Assembly: GCF_010994035.1 (NCBI RefSeq)
Contig: NZ_WIXN01000027.1
Coordinates: 1-44,787, forward strand
From: Virgibacillus aidingensis
Lineage (GTDB): Bacteria > Bacillota > Bacilli > Bacillales > Amphibacillaceae
Reading direction: 5' to 3'
Length of the DNA stretch: 44,787 bases
Of this stretch, positions 14,757-23,128 are shown in pieces. Within the stretch, counting starts at the first letter, position 1, and each line of letters opens with the position of its first letter. A program made the translations under genes and the position numbers. Under the pieces are notes generated by a model. It saw nothing but the letters and a program-made list of their open reading frames with translations. It made no database searches and was not told the origin of the DNA.

Positions 14757-14960
14757 ATGGCTGAAATAGTTAAAAGGTTCAAAGTAAGGCACAAATACAG
14801 ATGTCTTTTTGAAAACCCGGAAAAGCAAGAAATAATTTATGTCCTGTATGAGGACCTGGATGGATATATCAACTATGAGTATTGCGATGATGGAACGCGG
14901 CAAGTTTATAAGATGACACCTGTAGAACTTTTCCGGAATTACGAGAGGATATGGGATTAA
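14757..14960 (+). CDS. Hypothetical phage protein
   Basis: 67 residues, ATG 14757 after TTAGGAGTGATCTGC. Aromatic, beta-rich (RCLFENPEKQEIIYVLYEDL). Not recognised. Confidence 0.57.
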   Translation: MAEIVKRFKVRHKYRCLFENPEKQEIIYVLYEDLDGYINYEYCDDGTRQVYKMTPVELFRNYERIWD

Positions 14961-14991
14961 ACCAGTCTGGCAATCATAAGGGGGCCATCAA

Positions 14992-15192
14992 TTGCGTTTA
15001 AAAGATTTAGACATAAACCCTAGTACTATGCGCCTAGAAATTGATATAATGGAGACAGAGGGAAACTTTGCCATTGTAGTCAGCGAGGGAAAGGCAAGGT
15101 TAGCTGAACTTCCTGTGCATGGTGAAACAAAGATTATTACGCATCAAGGGAAGGTGAAGCGGATTAAATGGGATGAGGGGGAAGAGTTTTAA
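14992..15192 (+). CDS. xtrA: XtrA/YqaO-family phage protein
   Basis: 66 residues from TTG 14992 after AAGGGGGCC. The C-terminal half (VVSEGKARLAELPVHGETKI then THQGKVKRIKWDEGEEF) is the signature of the XtrA/YqaO family of PBSX and skin. Function unknown; in Bacillus prophages it usually lies just before the late-control genes. Here a HEPN gene has been placed directly after its stop. Confidence 0.8.
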   Translation: MRLKDLDINPSTMRLEIDIMETEGNFAIVVSEGKARLAELPVHGETKIITHQGKVKRIKWDEGEEF

Positions 15193-16581
15193 ATGACAGA
15201 ATTACTATTTAGTAAGAGTTTGGGATTTATATTAGACGAGTATTATTCACAACTTTCTGCATTAGAAAGTTACGTAGCATCCATAGAAGAACTTTTACTA
15301 GAACGTCATAAAAGTAGTATAAATAGAGAGAAAGAAAGTATTACAGAAGTTCAAAAGGAAATTTCTCAGCAACTATTGAGAAAAACAATAGAAAGATTGG
15401 AGAGGGAAATTGCGAAAGATGAAGTTGCCGCAACTAAAGAATCAGAAGAAGAACTTGATAATGTATTACAAAAACTACAAGATGTTGAAAAAGAAATAGG
15501 ACCCAGAAAAACCACTTTAAACGCTGATGTTGATTTTGGAGAGGGGGAGGGTTATTTATCTGTATGGTATCACGACGAAAGAACAAAACATAGATTTGAC
15601 AATTATTTCAATAGCATTGAAGAGGTTAGGAGTCATACTGAACTACTTTATAAATCATCTTTGATAACTTTAGCTGTAAATTTTGAGTTACTTATAACCA
15701 ACATATTACAATATAGGGCTTATAACTATCCAGCTTCAATAAATATAAATAAAAAAACTTTAACTTTGTCCGAAATTGAAAAGATTGGAAGCATAGAAGA
15801 AGCAAAAAATTACTTAGTAGAACAGCATGTAACCGATATCATGAGACAGTCTAATGAAAGTTGGATAAAGCATATAAAATCAAATTTCAGTATTACTTTA
15901 GAAAAAGAATTACAGGATTACGAGAAAATAATTAATGAAGTATTTAATCGTAGGAATCTTATTGTGCATGGTGGAGGAGAGGTAAATAATATTTATCTAA
16001 CCAAGGTTGATGAGAAATTAAGAGAAGGAATAAAAAAAGGAGATAAAATTAAAATTGATAAAGAGTATATACTATCAAGTATTGACATTTTTCGGGTATA
16101 TGGTCTTTCACTTATGTACACTTGTTGGATGAGTTTAGAGAAAGAGAATGAAGAAAGAGTTAGGATAGGGCAAGAATACGCCTTTGAATTGCTTAGAAAA
16201 GAAAAATACTTTTTAGCACAATTATTATATAAAACAATATTAAAAGATAAATTGTCTCAGGAAATGGAATATCTCATAAAGATTAATTATTGGCAGACTT
16301 TTAAATGGCAAGGAGAATTTTTTAAGGTGAAATCCGAGGTAGAAGAAATAGATTTTAGCGCATCTAAATCTATTTATCAAATGTGTAAAAACTTATTGCT
16401 AGATAACAATACAACAGCAATTGAAAACCTGGAATCAGTACTTATTTCGGAGGATTATACAATGATGGATTTACTTGATTGGCCAATAATTCAACCACTA
16501 TATGACAAAGAAAAATTTCAACAAATCCTGGAAAGAGAGGGGATAAATATTGAAACAGTCAATTCAAGTGAACATCCGTAA
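15193..16581 (+). CDS. HEPN-motif protein, candidate anti-phage RNase (moron)
   Basis: 462 residues, starting right after the XtrA stop with AGGGGGAAG upstream. Residues 25-105 are a long charged coiled coil. Residues about 140-270 look like a HEPN domain: helices around LLYKSSLITLAVNFELLI and then FNRRNLIVHGGG with the R-x4-H motif (Arg 254, His 259) that forms the active site in HEPN ribonucleases. The C-terminal 190 residues are helical, perhaps TPR-like. HEPN RNases act in abortive infection and toxin systems. It is not part of the core gene set of such phages, and it is visibly AT-rich in codon use. A small gene overlaps its end (16550-16702). Confidence 0.68.
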   Translation: MTELLFSKSLGFILDEYYSQLSALESYVASIEELLLERHKSSINREKESITEVQKEISQQLLRKTIERLEREIAKDEVAATKESEEELDNVLQKLQDVEKEIGPRKTTLNADVDFGEGEGYLSVWYHDERTKHRFDNYFNSIEEVRSHTELLYKSSLITLAVNFELLITNILQYRAYNYPASININKKTLTLSEIEKIGSIEEAKNYLVEQHVTDIMRQSNESWIKHIKSNFSITLEKELQDYEKIINEVFNRRNLIVHGGGEVNNIYLTKVDEKLREGIKKGDKIKIDKEYILSSIDIFRVYGLSLMYTCWMSLEKENEERVRIGQEYAFELLRKEKYFLAQLLYKTILKDKLSQEMEYLIKINYWQTFKWQGEFFKVKSEVEEIDFSASKSIYQMCKNLLLDNNTTAIENLESVLISEDYTMMDLLDWPIIQPLYDKEKFQQILEREGINIETVNSSEHP

Positions 16582-16702
16582 GGATAATGAAATAGGAACA
16601 AAAACAGAAAGAAACCTGATTCGATATGATATTAGTAAAAAAGAAATTGAAATTTTAATAGACAAGAAAATAGCAGATATTTACTTTGGGTATATAAAAT
16701 AA
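16550..16702 (+). CDS. Small protein overlapping the HEPN gene
   Basis: 50 residues from TTG 16550, 7-8 bases after AGAGGGG, overlapping the HEPN gene by 32 bases in another frame. Starts MKQSIQVNIRKDNEIGTK and ends IADIYFGYIK. Basic, compact; overlap implies translational coupling. It could be an antitoxin-like partner or an unrelated phage gene displaced by the HEPN insertion. Confidence 0.5.
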   Translation: MKQSIQVNIRKDNEIGTKTERNLIRYDISKKEIEILIDKKIADIYFGYIK

Positions 16703-16723
16703 GAGTTCTACCAGCCAACTGGA

Positions 16724-16769
16724 GGACACTGAATGACAGCTTAGCTGCTGCCGTTTGGTGTCCTTTTTT
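16724..16769 (+). terminator. Rho-independent terminator
   Basis: GGACAC (16724-16729) pairs with GTGTCC (16758-16763), with further pairing in the arm (AGCT-rich centre), followed by TTTTTT. It closes the replication/HEPN operon. Confidence 0.8.
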
Positions 16770-16795
16770 ATTTTATTTAGAAAGGTAGCATGCAA

Positions 16796-16975
16796 ATGTA
16801 CAAGTGGAAAATCAATAAGTACAGAAAAGATAAAAGAACGGGTCCGGTAAGTCCAGTTAAGGCAAGTGAATATTACAAATACCTTCTTAAGGGAGTGGGT
16901 TTTGATGGACGTAAAAGAGATAGAAAATCTAATTTATCAATATCACTGGAGAAAAAGAGAGATGGACAGGATTGA
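16796..16975 (+). CDS. Small basic protein upstream of ArpU-like gene
   Basis: 59 residues, MYKWKINKYRKDKRTG at the start; AAAGG lies 10 bases before ATG 16796 (ATG 16790 also possible). Very basic. It overlaps the ArpU-like gene by 71 bases, which lowers confidence. Confidence 0.4.
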   Translation: MYKWKINKYRKDKRTGPVSPVKASEYYKYLLKGVGFDGRKRDRKSNLSISLEKKRDGQD

Positions 16976-17366
16976 AGGTATTTTGTGGAGGAGCTTTAGC
17001 AAGAGTCCATCAGTTGGACTGGTTTCCCAATACGGAGTAGAGGCTACGTTACCAAAACCAAATACTAGCATTAAGAGCCAGGCCGAAATGGAAGCGATGG
17101 ATGCAAGAGAAAGACGATTACTGAACAGATGGCGGGAATATAAACAAATAGTCCAATCCATTGAAAGTATGGGAGATTGCCTGCAGGATCCACAGCAATT
17201 AATTATATTGGATTGCATGATGGAAGGAATGAGCTACAGATCAATAGCAGATCATCTAGGCATCAATAGAAACAAGATTAGAGAGATGAAAGAAAACATG
17301 CTGTGCCAAATATGCCAAAAATGCCACTTCTTGCATGATTTGATTTTAGAAAAATTTGTAGTTTAA
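16905..17366 (+). CDS. ArpU-family late transcription regulator
   Basis: 153 residues from ATG 16905 behind GGGAGTGG. The N-terminal helical part contains SPSVGLVSQYGVEATLPKPN; the C-terminal HTH (about 105-135) has GMSYRSIADHLGINRNKI, like sigma region 4. ArpU/RinA-like proteins stand just before the packaging genes in Gram-positive phages and activate late transcription. It probably cooperates with, or backs up, the sigma factor at 12351. Confidence 0.82.
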   Translation: MDVKEIENLIYQYHWRKREMDRIEGILWRSFSKSPSVGLVSQYGVEATLPKPNTSIKSQAEMEAMDARERRLLNRWREYKQIVQSIESMGDCLQDPQQLIILDCMMEGMSYRSIADHLGINRNKIREMKENMLCQICQKCHFLHDLILEKFVV

Positions 17367-17407
17367 AATGGGAGGGAGGTCGGCGCGGCAAAATACCTCT
17401 ATGTTAC

Positions 17408-17433
17408 GTTTGTTACTGGGTTATACTGGGTAC
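17408..17433 (+). promoter_or_regulatory. Candidate phage-sigma (SigB/SigF-like) promoter
   Basis: GTTTGT and GGGTAC separated by 14 bases resemble the SigB/SigF pattern GTTTAA-N12-15-GGGTAT more than a sigma-A promoter. It lies 23 bases before a gene with a strong ribosome site and just after the ArpU-like gene. The phage encodes a sigma factor of that size class. Confidence 0.4.
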
Positions 17434-17455
17434 CGTTTTTACAGGAGGTGCTCTT

Positions 17456-17581
17456 ATGGCAGAAAGAGACAAAGGTAGGACAAAGCCCGGCCAGGTCAGC
17501 AGAGAAAATACGACAAATACAAGCAAGAAGGATTCCCGATTGCAAGGTAGATCGGGACCAAATAAGAATAAGAAAGAGTGA
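17456..17581 (+). CDS. 41-residue basic peptide
   Basis: ATG 17456 after a near-perfect ACAGGAGGTG. Hydrophilic, Lys/Arg/Asn/Ser-rich (MAERDKGRTKPGQVSRENTT), probably disordered. Bracketed by its own candidate promoter and terminator, so it is an independent unit. Function unknown. Confidence 0.6.
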   Translation: MAERDKGRTKPGQVSRENTTNTSKKDSRLQGRSGPNKNKKE

Positions 17582-17585
17582 TAAA

Positions 17586-17609
17586 GGCATCCACAGCGGG
17601 TGTCTTTTT
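17586..17609 (+). terminator. Rho-independent terminator
   Basis: GGCATCC and GGGTGTC form a 7-bp stem with two G-U pairs around ACAGC, followed by TTTTT, just after the 41-residue gene. Confidence 0.7.
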
Positions 17610-17684
17610 ACATAAAATTTTAATTCCTTCTAAGTATGGTTTTAATTTTCTGATTATAGTAAGATTACACTAGGAGGGGATAAG

Positions 17685-18041
17685 ATGAATGAGCCGTTAT
17701 TTGATGGAATACACAAAGTACCTAATGAAATAGTTATTAAAAAAATGAAATATTTTATAGACAGAGCAAACAAGCTAATGGAGTTGTATGAAGAAGATAA
17801 AAGGGCTACTGTGATATTAGCAAGAGAGCTCCGGAATGAGTTAAGAGTAGAATACAAAAACAACGATTTAATAAGAATAGAAAAAGCTTATAATAATCAC
17901 GAATTATTTTCTAGATACTACAGACCAGCGGTGGCTGAAGCGTATACGAAAACAACCGGGCAATTAACGGAAAGAAAAGCATTTAGTTTTTTGTGGGATG
18001 TAGATAGTTATATGAATTATTATATGCCAGAGAAACATTAA
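17685..18041 (+). CDS. Hypothetical phage protein
   Basis: 118 residues, ATG behind AGGAGGGG. Helical, basic (ANKLMELYEEDKRATVILAR), no motif recognised. It stands alone between two terminators just before the terminase genes, a usual slot for cargo genes. Confidence 0.65.
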   Translation: MNEPLFDGIHKVPNEIVIKKMKYFIDRANKLMELYEEDKRATVILARELRNELRVEYKNNDLIRIEKAYNNHELFSRYYRPAVAEAYTKTTGQLTERKAFSFLWDVDSYMNYYMPEKH

Positions 18042-18049
18042 ATTATTCT

Positions 18050-18072
18050 AGCACCTCTATAGGTGCTTTTTT
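18050..18072 (+). terminator. Rho-independent terminator
   Basis: AGCACCT / AGGTGCT, 7-bp perfect stem with CTAT loop, followed by six T. Confidence 0.85.
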
Positions 18073-18110
18073 AAATTCAAAAATATATGTCGGGGGTGGA
18101 GTTGATGTAA

Positions 18111-18875
18111 ATGGCTAATTGGGAGGAAATACGTAGAGAGTGGGAAACAAGCAAAATTACATTAGCTGCACTTGCCGATAAGCATAATGTAAAGCTGGGT
18201 ACATTAAAAAGCAGAAAAAGCCGGGAGAAATGGTCGAGGAATGCAACCGGCAAAAAGGATGCAACCAAAAGTCAGAAGGTTGCAACCCATTATAAAGAGA
18301 TGCAGCCAGCTAAAAAAAAGAAAGCTACATCTAATGCACAGAAAAATAGGAGTGGTAACCCTAATCCAAAGAACCAATTCACAAAACGGAACAGTGCAGC
18401 TAGAAAGCATGGTTTCTTTAGCAAGTACATTCCTGCAGAAACGTTAGAGATAATGGGAATGCTAGATAAAGAGGATCCGGCCGACTTAATCTGGGATCAG
18501 ATACAAATACAGTATGCAGCTATCATACGTGCTCAACAGGTAATGTACGTTGAGAATAAAGACGAAATAATTAAGGTGCTGAAAAAGAAGAAAGACGGCA
18601 TGGACATACAAGAGCGGGAATGGGAGTTCCAGTTTGCTTGGGATAGACAGGCAAGCTTTTTAAACGCGCAGTCAAGAGCTATTGCTGAATTGAGATCATC
18701 TATAAAGCAATTTCTTGAAATGGCTCATGATGAGGACGAACGCAGATTGAAATTAGAGTTAATGCAAGCCAACATAGATAAATCTAAAGCCGAAGCTGAG
18801 AAGTTGAGCAGGGAACAAGGCGAGGAAATAGAAGAAATCGTTATTGTCGACGAATGGGGCGATGGTAATGATTAA
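18111..18875 (+). CDS. terS: Terminase small subunit
   Basis: 254 residues. N-terminal HTH-like DNA-binding region (about 1-40: TLAALADKHNVKLGTLKSRK), then a basic, repetitive linker (ATGKKDATKSQKVAT), the conserved GNPNPKNQFTKRNSAARKHG of YqaS/PBSX-type small terminases, and a C-terminal coiled-coil oligomerisation part. It recognises pac and hands DNA to TerL. The gene's own DNA contains spaced TGCAACC repeats (18242-18307) that may be the pac site. Confidence 0.86.
   Translation: MANWEEIRREWETSKITLAALADKHNVKLGTLKSRKSREKWSRNATGKKDATKSQKVATHYKEMQPAKKKKATSNAQKNRSGNPNPKNQFTKRNSAARKHGFFSKYIPAETLEIMGMLDKEDPADLIWDQIQIQYAAIIRAQQVMYVENKDEIIKVLKKKKDGMDIQEREWEFQFAWDRQASFLNAQSRAIAELRSSIKQFLEMAHDEDERRLKLELMQANIDKSKAEAEKLSREQGEEIEEIVIVDEWGDGND
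18242..18307 (+). repeat. Spaced TGCAACC repeats in terS, candidate pac site
   Basis: TGCAACC at 18242, 18260 and 18281 and TGCAGCC at 18301, about two helical turns apart. Headful phages such as SPP1 have pac in the small-terminase gene. The first three copies are in one reading frame (Ala-Thr), so protein-level repetition is an alternative; the fourth is in another frame. Confidence 0.4.
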
Positions 18876-20226
18876 AGAGAAAAAGCAGATAGTATTTAAT
18901 GTCCAGAAGAACGTTAATCCCCATTTTAAGGATGTATGGCGATCCAAAAAACCTTATAACATATTAAAAGGCGGCCGTAACTCTTTTAAATCATCCGTTA
19001 TTGCTTTAAAGCTCGTTTTCATGATGGTTTTATATATAATGGCTGGAAAGAAAGCTAATGTAGTCGTTTTGCGAAAAGTAGGCAGCACAATAAGAGACTC
19101 AGTTTACAACAAGGTCCAGTGGGCTATTAAACTGTTAGGCTTAACTAAAAGCTTTAAATCGACCGTTTCACCTTTCAAATTAACCCATAAAAAAACAGGG
19201 TCAACATTCTATTTTTATGGCTTGGATCAATTTGTAAAGTTAAAATCAAATGATATCGATGATCTCATTGCAGTCTGGTATGAAGAAGCTGCAGAGTTTG
19301 AAACGGAAGAAGAATTTGATCAGACAAACATTACGTTTATGCGGCAAAAGCATGAAGCTGCGCCATTTGTACAGTTCTTTTGGTCTTATAATCCACCGCG
19401 GAATCCATACCATTGGATAAATGAATGGGCGGACAGGATGATTGGAGTAGAAGATTACCTGGTACATGAGTCCAGTTATTTAGATGACACACTCGGATTT
19501 ATTACGGACCAGATGTTGAAAGATATAAACCGGATTAAGAATAATGATTATGATTATTACCGGTATATTTATCTTGGCGAGCCTGTTGGGTTAGGTACCA
19601 ATGTTTATAATATGAACCTGTTTAAAGAGTTAGAAGAGTTGCCATCGGATGATAGAATCATTGGTTTATATTACTCTACAGATGGCGGCCACTCGCAGTC
19701 AGCAACAACACACGGCTGTTATGGGCTGACCGCTAAAGGTAAAGTCATATTGCTTAATACGTATTATTATAGTCCGGCCGGTAAAGTGGACAAAAAAGCA
19801 CCGAGCGAGCTGTCGAAAGAATTAAATGAATTTATAACCAAAACAGCTACGCAAGATTATTGGCAAGGTGCCAGGATTATGAATCGAACCATAGACAGTG
19901 CCGAGGGGGCACTCAGGAACCAGTATTACAAGGACTATAGGCAGCATTTAACGCCAGTAAATAAGAAAAAGAAAGTGGATATGATTGACTACCCAACTGA
20001 CCTTTTAGCACAGGGTCGTTTTTATTATCTCAAAAATCCGTATCCAACCGGAATGGATCATGCAGATAGTAACGAGATTTTCATTGAAGAACATAAAAAG
20101 TTCTCCTGGAATGAGAAAACAGTCAACAGTGATAATCCGCAAGTTATCGAAGAAGACGATCACACTTGTGACCAATTTATATATCTATGTTTATCCAATG
20201 CACGTGACTTCAGATTGAAAGTCTAG
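18868..20226 (+). CDS. terL: Terminase large subunit
   Basis: 452 residues from ATG 18868 (GGGG 8 bases upstream; upstream in-frame ATGs overlap terS more). Packaging ATPase plus nuclease. ATPase: Walker A GGRNSFKSS (about 35-43), Walker B IAVWYEEAAEF, coupling motif SYNPP. RNase H-like nuclease: YYSTDGGHS, NRTIDSAEGALRNQ and DDHTCDQF supply the metal-binding Asp residues. Terminase_3/SPP1-type. Confidence 0.95.
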   Translation: MIKEKKQIVFNVQKNVNPHFKDVWRSKKPYNILKGGRNSFKSSVIALKLVFMMVLYIMAGKKANVVVLRKVGSTIRDSVYNKVQWAIKLLGLTKSFKSTVSPFKLTHKKTGSTFYFYGLDQFVKLKSNDIDDLIAVWYEEAAEFETEEEFDQTNITFMRQKHEAAPFVQFFWSYNPPRNPYHWINEWADRMIGVEDYLVHESSYLDDTLGFITDQMLKDINRIKNNDYDYYRYIYLGEPVGLGTNVYNMNLFKELEELPSDDRIIGLYYSTDGGHSQSATTHGCYGLTAKGKVILLNTYYYSPAGKVDKKAPSELSKELNEFITKTATQDYWQGARIMNRTIDSAEGALRNQYYKDYRQHLTPVNKKKKVDMIDYPTDLLAQGRFYYLKNPYPTGMDHADSNEIFIEEHKKFSWNEKTVNSDNPQVIEEDDHTCDQFIYLCLSNARDFRLKV

Positions 20227-20237
20227 GAGGTGACAGG

Positions 20238-21794
20238 TTGAATATTATAGACCGCATTAAAGGCTGGTTTAGGAAAGGAGGTTACGCATTGACTGGCAAT
20301 ACATTACGGAGTATTAATGATCATCCTAAGATTAATATTGACCCGGAGGAATTAGAGCGCATTGAGCGCAATATAAGAGAGTATTCCGGGGACTATCCCC
20401 AGGTAAAATACTATAATTCAAACGGCGACTTAAAGAAGCGAAAATACATGCATTTGAACATACGTAAGCTAAGCGCAAACGTACTTGCTGGCCTTGTTTT
20501 TAACGAGCAGTGCGAAATATACGTTTCGGATGCAGATGAAAACGGAGAAGAGACTAACAGCTTTAAATCTGCTCATGAATTTATTCAGCACGTATTTGAG
20601 CATAACAAATTCAAGAAGAATCTAGCGGACTACCTGGAGCCGACGTTTGCCGTTGGTGGCCTGTCTGTTCGTCCTTATCTTGGAGACAATGGGGAAATGG
20701 AATTCTCCTGGGCTATTGCAAATGCTTTTTATCCATTACGTTCTAACAGCAATGGTATTAGTGAGGGGGTAATGAAGTCCGTTACTACTAAAGCAGATGG
20801 TGACAAACTCACATATTACACTCTGCTTGAATTTCATGAGTGGGAAAAGAGCGAAACCGGAGATGATTTGTATGTTATCACAAATGAACTATACAAGTCA
20901 GAATCGCCCGGAGAAATCGGGAAAGAAGTTCCTCTGGAAGAAATATACGAAGGGCTGCAGAAGCAAACCCATATTCGTGGCTTGTCACGTCCGATATTTA
21001 ATTATTTGAAGCCGTCCGGATTTAACAATATTAATCCTCACAGCCCGCTTGGTTTAGGTATATGTGATAATGCTACATCGACGCTGAAAGACATTAACGA
21101 TACTTATGACCAATTTGCCTGGGAAAAGAGAATGGGGCAGCGGACCGTATTTGTGGATGATGCGGTATTAAATACCCTGCCAGATGAAAGTGGCGCACCT
21201 CCAAAACAAATATTTGACCCGGATGTCAATGTGTTTAAGTCTATGCGGATGGGCGATAAGGGTAAAGTCATTCATGATGTCACCCATGACATTCGGACAG
21301 AACAATATACCTCTGCCATCAACCAGTCACTGCGGACCCTGGAGATGGAATTAAAACTATCTGTAGGCACATTCTCTTTTGACGGTCGCAGCATGAAAAC
21401 AGCTACAGAAATAGTCAGTGAAAATGATTTGACCTTCCGTACTAGGAACGAGCATGTATACGAGGTAGAACAGTTTATTAAAGGACTGGTTATATCAGTT
21501 TTGGAGCTTGCAAAGTTCTACGGACTATATACGGGTCCAATACCTTCACGTGAGAACATCGGCGTGGACTTTGATGACGGGGTATTTCAGGATAGGGCAG
21601 CACTGTTGCGATTCTATGGACAGGCTAAGACGTTTGGCTTTATTCCATCCACTGAAGCTATCCAGCGTATCTTTAAAGTACCAAAAGAAACCGCTGAGGA
21701 ATGGTATGACATGATCCTAAAAGAAGAGAATGCTATTGATCCGACAGAAATAGGTGAAAATGCTGCAAGGCATATGTTTGGGCAGGAGGAGTGA
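20238..21794 (+). CDS. Portal protein (SPP1 Gp6-like)
   Basis: 518 residues, TTG start 7 bases after AGGAGG. Features of the family: N-terminal RIKGWFRKGGYALTG, MHLNIRKLSANVLAGLVFNE, SPLGLGICDNATSTLKDIND and TATEIVSENDLTFRTRNEH. Forms the dodecameric portal vertex through which DNA enters and leaves. Immediately follows terL, as in SPP1 and A118. Confidence 0.93.
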   Translation: MNIIDRIKGWFRKGGYALTGNTLRSINDHPKINIDPEELERIERNIREYSGDYPQVKYYNSNGDLKKRKYMHLNIRKLSANVLAGLVFNEQCEIYVSDADENGEETNSFKSAHEFIQHVFEHNKFKKNLADYLEPTFAVGGLSVRPYLGDNGEMEFSWAIANAFYPLRSNSNGISEGVMKSVTTKADGDKLTYYTLLEFHEWEKSETGDDLYVITNELYKSESPGEIGKEVPLEEIYEGLQKQTHIRGLSRPIFNYLKPSGFNNINPHSPLGLGICDNATSTLKDINDTYDQFAWEKRMGQRTVFVDDAVLNTLPDESGAPPKQIFDPDVNVFKSMRMGDKGKVIHDVTHDIRTEQYTSAINQSLRTLEMELKLSVGTFSFDGRSMKTATEIVSENDLTFRTRNEHVYEVEQFIKGLVISVLELAKFYGLYTGPIPSRENIGVDFDDGVFQDRAALLRFYGQAKTFGFIPSTEAIQRIFKVPKETAEEWYDMILKEENAIDPTEIGENAARHMFGQEE

Positions 21795-21798
21795 TTGA

Positions 21799-21963
21799 AT
21801 GCTTGAATTTATAAAAAGATTGTTCATTTCACCCAGACACGATTACAAGCTTATGGGACACTCTAATTACTACCGGTGCAATAAATGTAAAAAGATAACA
21901 TACATTCCACCTTACAGTGACTTTTATTATCAGAGGAAGCAGTTTAGGGGCTGTAAGGGATGA
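21799..21963 (+). CDS. Small Cys-pair phage protein
   Basis: 54 residues, ATG after GGAGGAGTG, starting MLEFIKRLFISPRHDYKLMG, with a CNKCKK pair and Cys near the C-terminus. Overlaps the next gene (ATGATAA). Tiny proteins at this spot are common in related phages; role unknown. Confidence 0.58.
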   Translation: MLEFIKRLFISPRHDYKLMGHSNYYRCNKCKKITYIPPYSDFYYQRKQFRGCKG

Positions 21964-23117
21964 TAACACCGAATCAATTGGACTTGTGGAGCGGCAACAT
22001 GGCCGAGCTTTACCAATCCCTTGAAGGTGAAATAATCCGCATACTAATAAAGCGTTTAAAGCGTGGTTCCAGCGACATTACAGCATGGCAAGCACAAAAG
22101 CTGCAGGAATTACGCTTATTTAACGATGAAGTTACCAGGCATCTGTCACAAGTTACAGACGTTGCAGAGCCGGAAATACGCCGCATGTTTGAGGATGCCG
22201 GCCAAGGCATGGTACAGGACATTGACGAGGCTATGCCGTATGCTACACGCCCGATGCCTACTAATCTTGATCAGGTCATGAGAGGCTATTACGAACAGGT
22301 CTGGAGCGATATTGATAATTATGTTAATCAGACGCTGATTACAACCGCATACGGTGCCGGCACAGCATCAAGAGCTTATACGGATGTATTAAACCGTACA
22401 ACCGCAATGTTTAACACTGGGATATACACATTTGAGCAGTCTCTTGAACGGTCTATTAATCAGTTAGCGCAAAGAGGTATCAGAAGTAGCATGATTGATC
22501 GTGGAGGACACCAGTGGTCTTTAGAGGGATATGTTCGTACTGTTTTAAAGTCAACTCTTGGAAATACCTATGACGAGATCAGGAAAGACCGTATGGCCGA
22601 GTATGGAGTTCATACGGTGGTTGTTACAAGCCATGCGGGGGCAAGGAAGGCGTGTTCCATTATTCAGGGTAATGTCGTCGATTTGAGACCTGTATCGGAG
22701 ATTCCACCAGATAGTGAGTATCTTTCAATCTATGATCCATATTGGCAGGCAGATTATGAACATCCGGGCGGTCATAGAGGGGTAAATTGTAGGCATATTC
22801 ATATTCCATTCATTCCTGGTGTAAACACCAATAACCAGCCGACTTTTGACGCTGAACTGAATGAAAGAGTAGCAGCTGCAAGGGATAGGCAGCGCCGAAT
22901 TGAGCGGGATATTGTTAAATATAAGAAAAATCTAATGGTGGCTGAGGAACTTGGCAGCGATAATGCCGAGCATTGGCGCCGGATGGTTAGGAAACGGCAG
23001 AAAGCTATGCGTGACCATCTGAAAGAAAATGGCGAGTATTTAAGCCGGAATTATAAGCGTGAAAGGGTTTATACTCCATTGGATACACTTTTAGAGGACT
23101 TTGATTATGCGGGTTAG
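21960..23117 (+). CDS. Phage minor capsid protein (Phage_min_cap2/MuF-like)
   Basis: 385 residues. Helical N-terminal half, then a MuF-like region with SMIDRGGHQWSLEGYVRTV, TVVVTSHAGARKACSIIQG and EHPGGHRGVNCRHIHIPFIP, the conserved Cys/His C-terminal motif of these head-morphogenesis proteins. Sits inside the capsid near the portal and may be ejected with DNA. Position after the portal is standard. Confidence 0.9.
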   Translation: MITPNQLDLWSGNMAELYQSLEGEIIRILIKRLKRGSSDITAWQAQKLQELRLFNDEVTRHLSQVTDVAEPEIRRMFEDAGQGMVQDIDEAMPYATRPMPTNLDQVMRGYYEQVWSDIDNYVNQTLITTAYGAGTASRAYTDVLNRTTAMFNTGIYTFEQSLERSINQLAQRGIRSSMIDRGGHQWSLEGYVRTVLKSTLGNTYDEIRKDRMAEYGVHTVVVTSHAGARKACSIIQGNVVDLRPVSEIPPDSEYLSIYDPYWQADYEHPGGHRGVNCRHIHIPFIPGVNTNNQPTFDAELNERVAAARDRQRRIERDIVKYKKNLMVAEELGSDNAEHWRRMVRKRQKAMRDHLKENGEYLSRNYKRERVYTPLDTLLEDFDYAG

Positions 23118-23128
23118 GAGGTGGTAAA

